This document shows positions 21,985 through 32,697 of a stretch of DNA of 64,000 nt, piece by piece. Location: NCBI GenBank assembly GCA_963580455.1, contig OY756964.1, forward strand, positions 9,610,001 to 9,674,000, written 5' to 3'. Each line of letters opens with the position of its first letter. Positions within the stretch are counted from its first letter, which is position 1. The DNA is from Euonymus europaeus. Taxonomy: Eukaryota; Streptophyta; Magnoliopsida; Celastrales; Celastraceae. Below the pieces are notes generated by a model. The model worked only from the letters and a program-made list of their open reading frames with translations. It was not told where the DNA came from and did not search any database. Both the position numbers and the translations under genes were made by a program.

Positions 21985-23097
21985 TTTACTATCTTTGATT
22001 GCAATTAGCACATGTGAGGGGATCCCATAGTTTTGTTGAATTCAAAACAGTGAATGGCATATTTATGATACTTTTAAGAAGACATGTAACACAATAGGAT
22101 TAATAGGTAATGATAGAGAATGAAATCAAGTAATTGAGAGGTGGCACAATGGGCTACATCACCATAGCTTCGCGAACTATTCATAATAATTTTTTCCTTG
22201 TGAGGTAGCTGATGTAGGCCGATTATTTGATGTAGGAATGAAAGGGTGCAAGACGATATTATTTATAGGTTGGTATACATCCTCGACATTCCATATTCAT
22301 CAATAAAAAATGCTTAGGCTAAAGGCAAAGTTTAGTATAAATTTCAATCTAGAAATTGTGGTAGTTCAGTTGATGAGCATCAGCTACATGACACCAGTAA
22401 TGCATTGTTAAGAGAGGAGTTGTTGTACAACACAAATGATCTGAACCATCAAAAAATCCAATTAAAAGTCATATAACGATGCACAAAGAAGGTTATATGA
22501 AAAATTCATAGTCGCAAATACCAAGGTGAGGGAGGGATTTTTTTGTATATGGCCATAGAGGTACATGAAAGACTTTTATTAGCCAGATGTGTGCAGAAGG
22601 TAATATTGATCTTGTGATCACCTCATGCGACACTGCATCTTTATTATTACTATGAGAGAGAATGACACACTCTAGATTTAAAATTCATTCATGAACAATC
22701 AAGCTATCACATAAAGAATGAGACTCTTCTCGCCAAAGTAATTAAAAATTCATCGCCCGTTGTCTGGGATGAGGCCCTAATGGCTCATCGATTTTGTTTT
22801 GAAGTGCTCAATAGGACATTGGCAGACATTCTAGAAACAAGTGAAGAATATGATCAATCCTAACCATTTGGAGGGAAACCAATTCTTTTGGGTGAGGTTT
22901 TTAGGCAAATACTTCGTGTTGTTCTAGAGGTTCAAGAACTGACATGATAACATGTATGTCAAACTCATATTTATGGAGAAAATGTCAGTTATTTAAACTT
23001 CAACAAAACATGCGTCTATTCGCTGTTGAAGTGATAACATGAACCCGGGAATGAAATGATAATGAATAAGAGAGTGACACGCATGCAATAGTACATT
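21985..23097 (+). pseudogene. Right part of the Helitron helicase remnant
   Basis: The continuation of the split Helitron frame. Recognisable blocks in order are the TVNGI motif, the LRELF..LCEVAD motif, EELLYNTNDL near 22415, the Walker A relic, the Walker B region, PFGGKPILLG (about 22867) and the LQQNMRLFAV segment near 23000. Stops at several conserved Gly or Trp positions show it is dead. Confidence 0.82.
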
Positions 23098-25291
23098 TGT
23101 AATGCCCCATTTTTGGAACGTCACATCGTGCTTACCGCACATTCCTAGGTCACCAATGAGATTCACATCCCTAGGATTTGACCCTAGTTCATTCAACTAA
23201 GTTAATCCCATCAACCAAAAATCCGACAGTATCTCCCCATAAATTGGAGAATACCCACCTGAAATAAGCAACGATACAAACAATTACATCATAACCTATC
23301 ATGGCCTTTGGCTATTTAGCAACATGTAAATCCCAACCTAGCAGGGCCTCAGGCCATCTAACAACATGCAAAAACTGATTCACATTGAAATATCATATTT
23401 CACACAACATAAGCAATCTCAATCATCATTCAACAGGACTTAGAGTTCACCCTTGATTCAGAAGGTATAATCATGGAGATTACCTTCTAACCGTACACCA
23501 AACACACCTACCGGTGCAAATAGTCGATAAGACATAAGTTATCAAATGTAAAACATGATAAAAAGTAAATCTAGGTCTCTCATCCCCAACCCTAATCCTC
23601 CTCCAAGTGCAATGCATACCACAACATCATCTGTATTGACCCGCACCATCGTTATTTGTACATGTCTCATCTATAGAGAGGAAAAAATAAAGGAGAGAGC
23701 TAAAAGCTTAGTAGGGGTAAAAGGAGTAAGTGACAAATAGGCCGAATCCGAAATAAGACAATGAATCAAAATGATATCTCATATGCTCATGTCATATAAC
23801 ACAACAACAATATCAAAGTGTCTTTTTCGAGGCAAACCATTCACCAATCCCAAAGTCCTAGACTATGAATTGACAAACCAACAACCAATAAGCATCATTA
23901 TCCCAACCATGATTCAACACAATCTCGAACGCACATTCTAGTTCCCTAACATCAAGGAATGTACTCCGGCTAACAACCAAAAAACATCCCGAAAAGGTCA
24001 CCCGGTTGTGTGAATCCTATCACACCCACACTTCAAGTGTGTTGCCTCACATGAGGTCATGTAGTTGGTGCCCGTGCTCCGACACCCAGCCATCCTCCCA
24101 TGTGACTTTCAAATAACCCTGTAGTATCCCGAGTCCATACTCAAGGATTCCATGCAATTTCTAATGCCTTCATGCTGCATGCCTTGTCAATTTGTATATA
24201 TATAGTCAACTTATTTATATATATATATAACTAATCATGATGCATGAACGATCAACCATGCTCAATAAGTAATTGAACATGTAAATGGGTTAATGCAATC
24301 TACATTTGAAAGAGAAACATGAATAAACCCTAAGTCCGTTATTCCTTAAGAACAATAAGGTAAGAACACAAAGCAAGATGACCAATGAGGAGATAAACCC
24401 CATTTAAAGAGCAAAACAATATGAAACAAAATGGGTCGAGAATTCCCCTACCTTGATTAAGTACAACACAATAATCCAAATTCTCAAACAAGGATTTTGA
24501 CCCCCTTCACCAACCTATCAATTTCCAACATTTCAAACTCATAGAATCATATTAACAACACTAATTTGCAATAACAATACGAAATCAAATCACTAATCAA
24601 GAGAAGTTACCTTCTCGCTCTAGGATTTTTTCCCAAAATCTTCCAACTTCTCCAAATTCAAAACCTAGCCTAAACCAATGATTTAAATTATTAAAACAAC
24701 CATAAATAACCCTAGAAACAACATACCTAAACCCTAAAATCCATATCTTAAAGAATCAAAGTAGATCAACAAAAACCCTAGAATTCCAAAACTAGGAAAA
24801 ATTATTTGAATCTTTGAAACATCCTTGAAATCTTGTATGAATCTTCAACCCAAGCTCCAAAACACCAATAATCTCTCAAAACCTCACTTTCTCTCTCTGC
24901 TTTTTTCTCTCTCCCTAAAGATCAAACATTGCATGCAAAAGTGAAAATGAAATTGTGAATCAGTTGGCCCAAACCCCCCAACCTGGAGCATTCTGCTCCG
25001 GGTGGCTCCTGGGCGATCGGTTGGCCATGCCTGGGCGCCTTGCGCCTAGGCATGTGAGGGGTGCGCCTAGGCGCTCCTCAACCTAGGTTTTCTTCCATTT
25101 TTCGTGATCCACTGCTCTAGGCCTACTCCTCTGTGCGCCTAGAACATATTCAACCTATTCTAGGATTATCCCACTCGCCTAGGCGCAATTTCCACATGCC
25201 TAGGCGCATGTGCATGTCCAAAACACCCCAATACAAATATTTTTTCAACTCTAATCCTACACAAAAATTTAATATTTGAGGTCGGTCAACA
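23098..25291 (-). mobile_element. Tekay-like solo LTR (2194 bp)
   Basis: It starts TGTAATGCCCC and ends GGTCAACA. The flanking 5-mers ACATT (23093-23097) and ACGTT (25292-25296) differ by one base, consistent with an aged target duplication. Interior landmarks shared with the complete Tekay LTRs include ttcctaggtcacca near 23150, catggcctttgg / gcctcaggccat near 23300-23355, cccatgtgac near 24100, and a cluster of CCTAGG palindromes at 25030-25210. Confidence 0.83.
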
Positions 25292-26107
25292 ACGTTAGTG
25301 GATTCAAAAATTTAATTTAGATTTAAATGATTTAATTAAGAATATATATATATATTGATAAATTGGAATTGAAAAAAGGAACAAATTACAGGTGGTGATG
25401 GAAGTTATCTTTCTTTGTAGATAGTTAAGGATGGGGGTAGTTGGGAAATTGGGTGTTTAAGGGTTGACTAACTAATGCATATATAAAATAAAGAAAATAA
25501 AAGTAGAAGAATAAATTGGTGGTGATAACGTGTACATAGAGGAAGGGCATTTTATGTAAATAATGGTTGATGGCCTTAAATGGATAGCTAAAGGAAATTA
25601 AAGATATTAACTCATAAAATAATAAAAATGAAAGAAGAGTCGAGAAAGAGGAGACAAACTATTGTTTGCTATTGAATGAGGTTGGGGAACGCTCAGATTC
25701 AATCAATTGGTTACATGGGAAACTGTTGTTTGGGAAGACTCTGCCTAGATAAAGAGCTTTCTCTAGGGTGATAATCTCAATTACAACTACTACAAGGTTC
25801 ACTAGAGACCGGTTGTCGTAATGGATTTTGCGAAAGAAAAATAAAGAAGTTGTCACTAATTGTAATACGTGTAATGTGTCATCATAAAATCATTTTGGTC
25901 TACGAAAATCCACAAAAAATGGCAAAAGAGTTTGTTATGCACTCCAAGACACCTGTTTTTAAAAACAATTGTCAATTTAAGTTTTATTATCTCATTAAAT
26001 GATTAAATTTGGCTCAAGAGAATCAACCATGATGTTTTTAACAAAAATACATTCACGAAACACGATAATTATATTTGGGACATAAAAACTATATTAATAG
26101 TCTAATA

Positions 26108-26655
26108 TTGAGGATTATGGGACCCTTCTATCCAATGGTTAAGTTTTCATGAGACACTCTCACCTCTAGAATCTTTTCGAGGGTACACCCAAAGTATTCC
26201 CCAAATCAATTTCATCGTCGATTAAGACATTTAATATAATTTTTATACTTAAATAAAATATACAATATGAATTTATTAAAAAAATGTTGGAAATCGAGAT
26301 TATATTTTGTGGATTAAACGATATTGAAATTATCGCTAGTCCCAATACAAACATATTGACACTATAAATCACATAATTTACACATATAATCAAAAAACAC
26401 GAAAATACACATTTCAAGTAAAAAACACACTATTCACATATAGCAAATTTTAATAAGTATGATTAGCATGATTGAGAAAGTATGATTGTTTAGGCAAGGA
26501 AAATTATTATATTGATGGCTCCATATTAGATTTCATGAAACCATTTCCATCCAATTGTTAGGATTCCATGAAAATCTTTCTTCTCAAGAATCCTCTAAGG
26601 ATTGCACCCAATGCTATCCAATTGGTTCCGTCGTCGGATCAACATTCCATATAAT
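26108..26655. repeat. Dispersed duplication, two diverged copies about 410 bp apart
   Basis: The blocks tctatccaatggttaag..tttcatga, agaatc..ttcgagg..cacccaaag and ttcatcgtcg at 26108-26240 recur with substitutions at 26515-26655 (tccatccaattgttagga, tccatga, agaatcctctaagg, cacccaatg, ttccgtcgtcg). Confidence 0.6.
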
Positions 26656-27086
26656 AGTTAGGGCCTTTTTGAATAAGTACAACATAGTTCCAAACTGATT
26701 TAACTTAATTTGAGACAAACACATTGAAAGAAAAATAAATAGCAAAAACTTGAGACCAAGTTATTTTACAATATCAAATTCCTAATACAATATCGGACAA
26801 TCAATCCATCACAACTAAGAGTCATATCTTCTCAAACCAACAATTTAACAAAGTCTTAACATATAAAATAAAGAGTTTAAATTTTCAAACTAGGAAACTC
26901 ATTACACAAGCTTAATCACACACTTGGCAATTCCAACCCATGAAGAAAAATCTAATTCCAGAATAACTTCAATCAAATATTTGAAGGTGCAACGTGTGAC
27001 CTATTCTTTGAGTACATAGTGCATAAGATTACACGACATCACATTGCATATATATTTATATATATAAATAAAACACGCAATATACT

Positions 27087-27346
27087 CATATGTATATCAA
27101 CACGTAGCGACATATATATACTTATATATATAATATATCAAAGCACATATGAATACTCAAAAGCCAGTAACTATATGAAGTCAAAACAGTAAGCACATAT
27201 ATGTAAAACCCATATACATATTCATATGTCTATCAACACATGGCAACACATATATACTTATATATATACATATAACATATCAATAGACCTATGAATAGGC
27301 CAAAGCCAGTACAAATATGAAGTCAACACAGTAAGCACATATATGT
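27087..27346. repeat. Tandem duplication (about 134-bp period) rich in TA
   Basis: catatgtatatcaacacgt at 27087 recurs as catatgtctatcaacacat at 27221. Both are followed by atatatacttatatatata and gccagta..atatgaagtcaa..acagtaagcacatatatgt. Confidence 0.8.
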
Positions 27347-27408
27347 GTCTATGTAAACATACGAAAAAATGTTATACCCTGGATGATGAGGACCGAACAC
27401 GGCAATGG

Positions 27409-27876
27409 TGATGTAGAACAAGTGACGTTTGCATTCAAGGAATATTTTGATTGGAAAGAGACTGAATTGGAAAGGAATAAGTTTAATATTGCATATAGGA
27501 AGAAATGGCCGTATCTTTGATTCAGTGATCTGTTTCCTTATTATAATCTGTTTTCGGAAAGGGAATTTAGTGTTCTACACATTTTATGAGACTTTGTCTC
27601 CATAACTGCTGGCCGCGGATCTTAATTACTTTATTTTCCTTAGTTGCGCGGATTTCCTATGTTGTTGCGCGTTAATTTATTTGTTTCCTATTTTATTTTG
27701 TTTCCCTTTGTTCTAGGGTTTGGTATGTACTATAAATACCACCCCATATTTATGTTGGAGACACTTTTGATCATTATTCTAAATAAGACGGCTATTGCCC
27801 TTTTGTTCCTATTGGAATTGCGATCTTTGCCTTGAATTATCATCGTATAATTCGGGTTGTTGCTTTCGCTTCGTCA
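27409..27876 (+). repeat. Left LTR of the CRM/Reina-like element
   Basis: It starts TGATGTAGAACAAGTG and ends TTCGTCA just before the PBS. It shares over 390 bp with 30175-30572, with scattered substitutions (a few per cent). Confidence 0.85.
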
Positions 27877-27878
27877 AG

Positions 27879-27893
27879 TGGTATCAAATGAGG
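27879..27893 (+). other. Primer-binding site of the CRM/Reina-like element
   Basis: TGGTATCAAATGAGG follows the LTR by two bases. The first eight bases match the initiator-Met tRNA 3' end complement (TGGTATCAGAGC) and the rest has diverged. Confidence 0.6.
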
Positions 27894-27904
27894 TGTTCTA
27901 TCCT

Positions 27905-29080
27905 ATGGCTGGTTTAGGTGAAGAACGTCAGGAAGATGTTGTTCCAGAACAAGTTACTAGGGCAGAATTGTTGGCTTTTCAAACCGAGGTTCGTCAAGAA
28001 TTTCGCGAGATCGGCGATTCGTTGAGGCGTTTGACCTTTGGTCGTCATGGAGAGTTTGAGGATGATGGTGACGTTAGGTTACCCACTGTCCAGGAAGGTT
28101 ATCAACGACACCCAAGGCTAGAGGATGATAGCTTAGTTGAAGATGATGAAGAATTTGCTGCGGCTATCTTTGGTGAGCAAGGTGGTGGTCGTGGCAGAGC
28201 CAGAGGGGCTGGACTGGGCAGAGATCGTGCAAGGGGTCCTGGCCCTGGGTTCCAATAGAGATTTGGTGAATATGATTTTTATGGAGATGGTGTTGGTCGT
28301 GGGCAGCAACGGCAGTATAGAGGTTATGAAGAAGATTATAGTCGTAGTGACTATCGTATGAAGGTGGATTTGCCAACCTTCAATGGTCACCTACATATTG
28401 AGGATTTCCTTGATTGGATGACTGAGGTGGAGCGTTTCTTTGACTACATGGAGATTCCTGTGGATAAGCGAGTGAAGTTAGTGGCTTATCGACTGAAGGG
28501 TGGAGCTTCGGCTTGGTGGGAACAGTTGCAGCTCTCCAGAACTCGTGCAGGAAAGCCTAGTGATGAAATGACTAATGAAAGTAAGATTCTTGCCTAGTGC
28601 TTATGAACAAACTTTGTTCCAACATTATCAGAAAGATAGGGTGGCTTATCAATCTATTATGACAGTGGACCAAGCAATTAATTTTGCGGACAAAGTAGAG
28701 TCGCAGTTAGAGAGGAGCAGTCGCAACGGTAGTTATTTTGAGACTTCCCGTCAAGCAGCTTCCCGGACAAAGTCTGTGACACCAGTCAATCTACCAGACG
28801 AGAAGGAATCTGGTAGCAGTAGTCGACAACCTGGAAAACAAGTTTTTCCTATTCCCACGAAGGAAGCATCGAAAAATCCTTATGTCAGACCAAGTGGTGA
28901 TAAGTGTTTTCGTTGTGGTCAGCCGGGTCATAGATCGAACCAATGTCCTAAACGAGTGCAAGTCAATCTGTTTGAAGGAGGAGATGCCGAGAGTGAACAA
29001 GAGCGTGAAGAGGAAGATAATGAGGTCTATGATGAAGAAGTAGTTTATGGAGATGTTGGGGTGTCACTTGTTGTTCGGTG
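27905..29080 (+). pseudogene. Gag relic of the CRM/Reina-like element
   Basis: Gag forms the virus-like particle and binds RNA. From ATG 27905 (MAGLGEERQEDVVPEQ), the frame shows a coiled N-terminus, a Gly/Arg-rich stretch, an in-frame TAG at 28256-28258, then the gag core ([37 protein letters not shown]). A second TAG lies at 28595-28597. The sequence continues in the next frame ([18 protein letters not shown]), skips part of the core, and reaches a zinc knuckle CFRCGQPGHRSNQC (about 28906). Two nonsense codons, one frameshift and an internal deletion make it non-functional. Confidence 0.83.
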
Positions 29081-29808
29081 GCTGTTATATGCGCCCAAAC
29101 AGGAAGTTGATTTCCAACGACACAATATATTCAAGACTAAATGTACTGTGGGTCAGCGAGTCTGTGATCTGATTATTGATGGGGGAAGCAGTGAAATATC
29201 GTGTCTCGTGTCATGGTGCAGAAATTGGAATTGAAGACAGTTAAGCATGCCCATCCTTATTCTATTGGATGGATTAAACATGTGAGTGAAGTGAAAGTGA
29301 CTGAACAATGTCATGTAGTCTTTTCCATTGGGAAATACAAGGATGAAGTTATGTGTGATATGGTGGATATGGATGCATGTCATATGTTATTGGGCCGTCC
29401 TTGGCTGTTTGATCGCAATACATTCCACAAGGGAAGGGATAATACCTACAGTTTCTACAAGGATGGGATTAAATTTGTGTTGGCACCCATGGAGACTGTG
29501 GCACCATCTTCTTTCTTGGTGGTACCGAGTATTGAGAAAGAAGTGCAAGAATCTGGTGAATGCTATGCTTTGGTGGTGAAGGGAAGTTGTGGAGTGCCAA
29601 ACGTTAATAAATCAGTTTCATCTAGTTTGGCTCCTTTGTTGGCTGAATTTGGCGATGTCATGCCTACAGAATTACCAGAGGGGCTCCCACCGATGAAGGA
29701 TATCCAACATTGTATTGATTTGGTAGCTGGTGCTAGCTTACCCAATTTACCTCACTATAGAATGAGCCCAAAGGAGTTTGAGATTTTACAGGGCCAGGTG
29801 GAGGATCT
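29081..29808 (+). pseudogene. Protease and RT-start relic of the CRM/Reina-like element
   Basis: An aspartic protease relic: CDLIIDGGSSE holds the Asp, followed by a frameshift near 29215. Then LELKTVKHAHPYSIGWIK, VVFSIGKYKDEVMCDMVDMD and MLLGRPWLFDRNTF, the usual C-terminal protease wording of this group. The RT N-terminus begins (LPEGLPPMKDIQHCID, PHYRMSPKEFEILQGQVEDL) and ends at about 29808, where a large deletion joins unrelated sequence. Only the last few codons of pol (ILFHANL then DSRTRCL) reappear at 30080-30110. Confidence 0.82.
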
Positions 29809-30160
29809 GAATAAGGATATAAGGAAGGAAGCTTCGTTATACCCTGTCATTGTGAAGGGATTGATGACCACAATAGTCAACGAGGAGGAGTTTACTATGC
29901 TTACGTCTACAATGTCCGAATGTGTGTTCATTGATTTCGTTATTCTTAAAGAGTTTTATAGTTGGCCTGGAGAGTATGATTTTCTATTTAAACAATTATT
30001 ATCTCCGATCAAGAGTTCAAGGAAGCATTGGTTGGTTCTACTTTTGTTTGATGCGTTAACGATGTTCTCCAAGTCAAGATTCTTTTTCATGCGAATTTAT
30101 AGGATTCGAGGACGCGTTGTCTCTAACAAAAGGAATTATAACTCGAGGTTGAGTTCTTCT

Positions 30161-30174
30161 AAAGTGGGGGAGAC
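30161..30174 (+). other. Polypurine tract of the CRM/Reina-like element
   Basis: AAAGTGGGGGAGAC directly precedes the right LTR start (TGATG at 30175), the expected position for plus-strand priming. Confidence 0.75.
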
Positions 30175-30572
30175 TGATGTAGAACAAGTGACGTTTGCAT
30201 TCAAGGAATATTTTGATTGGAAAGAGACTGAATTAGAAATGAATAAGTTTAATATTGCATCTAGGAAGAAATGGTCGTATCTTTTGATTCAGTGATCCGT
30301 TTCCTTATTATAATATGTTTTCGGAAAGGGCATTTCGTGTTCTACACATTTTATGCGACTTTGTCTCCATAACTTCTGGCCGCGGATCTTAATTACTTTA
30401 TTTTCCTTAGTTGCGCGGATTTCCTATGTTGTTGCGCGTTAATTTATTTGTTTCCTATTTTATTTTGTTTTTCTTTGTTCTAGGGTTTGGTATGTACTAT
30501 AAATACCACCCCATATTTATGTTGGAGACACTTTTGATCATTATTCTAAATAAGACGGCTATTGGCCTTTTG
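30175..30572 (+). repeat. Right LTR of the CRM/Reina-like element, truncated
   Basis: It matches 27409-27807 and stops at ggccttttg, after which copia gag sequence (opposite strand) begins. The last about 70 bp of the LTR and its target duplication are missing. Confidence 0.85.
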
Positions 30573-31024
30573 CCACCAACATTCATCTTAAACATTTCAA
30601 ATTTATGCACCAACATGTTGATTTTAGAATCCTTGACTTGACTAGTTCCCTCGTGTTTTAATTCAAGCATGGACCAAATATCTTGAGCACTAGCACACAT
30701 AGAGATATGATCATATTCACCTCTAGACAATGCAATATGCAATAAATTGATAGCTTTGTTATTTAGGCATAAGAGTTTCTTATCTTCATTAGTCCACTCA
30801 CTCTTTTCCTTCTCCTTACTCTCTACTACCTCACCATTTGCATTCTTAGTCACTTTCAAAGGCACATATGGTCCATTCTCAACTATATCCCATAAATCCA
30901 TATCTTGGGACTTAAGAAATATTCTCATCCTATTTTTCCAAAAAGGGTAATCCTTTCCATCAAAGAAAGGAGGCCTATGTGAAGATAAACCCTCAGCCTC
31001 ATAACGTGAACTTGAAGCCATCAC
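30573..31024 (-). pseudogene. Ty1/copia gag, truncated
   Basis: The minus-strand frame from ATG 31024 or 31021 (ASSSRYEAEGLSSHRPPFFD) encodes the N-terminal copia gag domain (FFDGKDYPFWKNRMRIFLKS, DMDLWDIVENGPYVP, KKLLCLNNKAINLLHIAL, ISMCASAQDIWSMLE, KINMLVHKFEMFKMN). About 150 residues remain; the frame is then cut at 30573 by the chromovirus LTR. The wording is that of UBN2/DUF4219-type gag of plant copia elements, perhaps SIRE-like. No protease or RT remains in the window. The PBS and LTR follow to the right. Confidence 0.87.
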
Positions 31025-31065
31025 AAAAAAAGCTAAAATGGATGTTAAGCCTAGTTTTAGCTAAC

Positions 31066-31080
31066 CTCCCTCCGATACCA
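31066..31080 (-). other. Primer-binding site of the copia element
   Basis: The minus strand reads TGGTATCGGAGGGAG just after the LTR end (TTCTTCA). It matches the initiator-Met tRNA type with one change from TGGTATCAGAG. Confidence 0.75.
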
Positions 31081-31082
31081 AT

Positions 31083-32697
31083 TGAAGAACCTAGCTAAAC
31101 ACAGGAGGGGGGTGGGGGGGGGGGGGGTTGAATTGTGTCTCTAAATTCTGTTTAGGATCCTCTAGTTCACAAAATACTCAAACTTTATTCTAATGTCACT
31201 ACACAAGCAAGTTTGGTCTCTAATTGATTTAGCCTAATTCAATTTCAATCAATTAATGCAAATGAACTCTAGCAACCTATAGACAATGTATGAATGCTCA
31301 AAAGATCAATCTAAGCACAATTAACACTCAAAGGCAGATCGTGCACACAAATGCTCACACACGCACAGCTCAAATTAATCACACACCAAATGAGCTAGTT
31401 TAAGTATCAAATTTGACAATGATGTTTAGTGATGAATAATAAGCAATATATATCAAGGATGAATCAAATATAATCTCTCAACAACCCTAAATGACAACTT
31501 GGTCTCCACTAGGCAGATTTGTTCAAATTGAATCAACAAGATATAAGATCACTCCAAGTTGTTAGCAAGCACCCTAATATGGTTTCTATGGCAGCAAGCA
31601 ATCTCAACTTCTATTAAGCAACCAAAATCAATGCAAGGAAGCAAGGCTTGATCAAATAGCACACAAACAACCTAATAACACTTCTAGGCAGCAAGCAATT
31701 CACAAATCAGATTTTCACACCAAAAACAACTCAAGACAGCAAGTAAATCACACAAGAGATTTAGATTGGTTCGGAGAACTTCTTCTACATCCACTACCTA
31801 AGTTCACCAACTTAGGACTTTTCAAATCCACTAAGGAATGTGGTTTTACAAGTTCACCACTAACTTAGGGTTTTAGCCAAGCTAACCCCAAACTTCACAA
31901 GGTTTAAAGATAACCTCCAACTAGAGATTTTACAAGACAATCTCCAAACTTTTACACTAGGGTTTACAGCTCACCCAAAACTTCAACACCTCAAAAGGCT
32001 TTGCCCAAAAATGGGACTTTCACAAGTGATGGATATTTTGGTTCACTCTAAGTTTGCTCTAGGCAAGTTTGGGTAGAAGAACTCTCAACAATAACACACA
32101 AGCTCACTGGTTTGATATGAAATAAAATCTGGTGTAGCTTTGTGTAGAACACTCAAGAACTCTCAAACAAGGCTCAAGACTGAATATGAAGGTAAGAACA
32201 AGTGAGGCTCTTTTTGGGTTCTTGAAATCAGTGACTATGGGATGTCAACCTCTTGCAAAAGCAATTTGTTGGATGAAGTTATGGTAGCACACTTGGAGAA
32301 GAAGCTTGAAGATGGCAGCAAGAAAGCTTTGATAGCAAATTTCTGAAATTTCTCTGAAAATATTATTTGGCTTCTCCAAAATCCAAATGAGAGAGAGACC
32401 TCTCTTTTGTTGCAATTGCTGTGAGAATCTCCAACCCTTGGATCTTCCTTAAAATCAAATCTTGACCATTCATCTCAGCTTCTAATATGGACCATTGATT
32501 CAAAATAGCAAACAAATCTCAGCCATTAAAGAAAGAGAACGTTGGAGCCATTTTCTGTAAAAACAATTCTCCAACTTGGGCCATGTTTGCATCTTCCCTT
32601 CATTAGCACAAGAACAACACTTGATAATCACATTCAACCAAACACTGCCCTGATTATTGCTGGTGCAAGGTGTGTTGTCACTCTCCTAACCAAGTAT
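31083..32697 (-). repeat. 5' LTR of the copia element, part next to the PBS
   Basis: The LTR end (plus TGAAGAACC at 31083) abuts the PBS. A G-rich run of about 14 bases lies at 31114-31131. The LTR is interrupted by the Tekay element at 32698 and continues at 41808. Joined without Tekay, it is about 2.6 kb, large for copia but within the range of Maximus/SIRE-type LTRs (inference). Confidence 0.65.

Larger units (their letters stand above)
19079..23097 (+). pseudogene. Degenerate Helitron (Rep/helicase) coding region, split by an LTR
   Basis: Helitron Rep/helicase proteins initiate rolling-circle transposition. Seen on +: TPHIDNVRIIS (19110 region), YNRKLLLMFEAHVNTEWCN (about 19395-19455), then ECNVVDEINIYIDCRYVAP, WRIYEFHIHYKF and FRGDQDIDVV (to 19860), all conserved in plant Helitron proteins. 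After the LTR, coding resumes with HVRGSHSFVEFKTVNGI (about 22011), WATS..LRELFIIIFSLCEVAD (22155-22220), a decayed Walker A (GHRGT-stop-KT, about 22550) and a Walker B region (VVWDEALMAHRFCFEVLNRT, about 22758). The HUH nuclease part is missing, since Tat sequence abuts at 19079. Many stops and frameshifts: an old copy. The CTRR hairpin end was not found. Confidence 0.85.
25297..27408. other. AT-rich stretch without recognised genes
   Basis: No protein-coding domain was recognised. Two diverged duplications are visible (26108-26240 against 26515-26655, and 27087-27205 against 27221-27346). The sequence abruptly changes at 27409, where the chromovirus LTR starts. Confidence 0.5.
27409..30572 (+). 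mobile_element. Internally deleted CRM/Reina-like chromovirus (Ty3/gypsy), right LTR truncated
   Basis: Left LTR 27409-27876, PBS at 27879, gag and protease relics, a polypurine tract at 30161-30174 and a right LTR from 30175 broken off at 30572. Almost all of RT, RNase H and integrase is missing between about 29806 and 30080. The gag ([20 protein letters not shown]), one CCHC knuckle and the IIDGGSS / GRPWLFDR protease wording point to the CRM or Reina side of chromoviruses; the exact clade is inferred. Copia sequence abuts at 30573. Confidence 0.82.

Noticed and set aside
29809..30295. Apparent read-through of the chromovirus protease frame into the right LTR
   Set aside because: It crosses a large deletion; the genuine pol end (ILFHANL then DSRTRCL) lies in a different, stop-containing frame.
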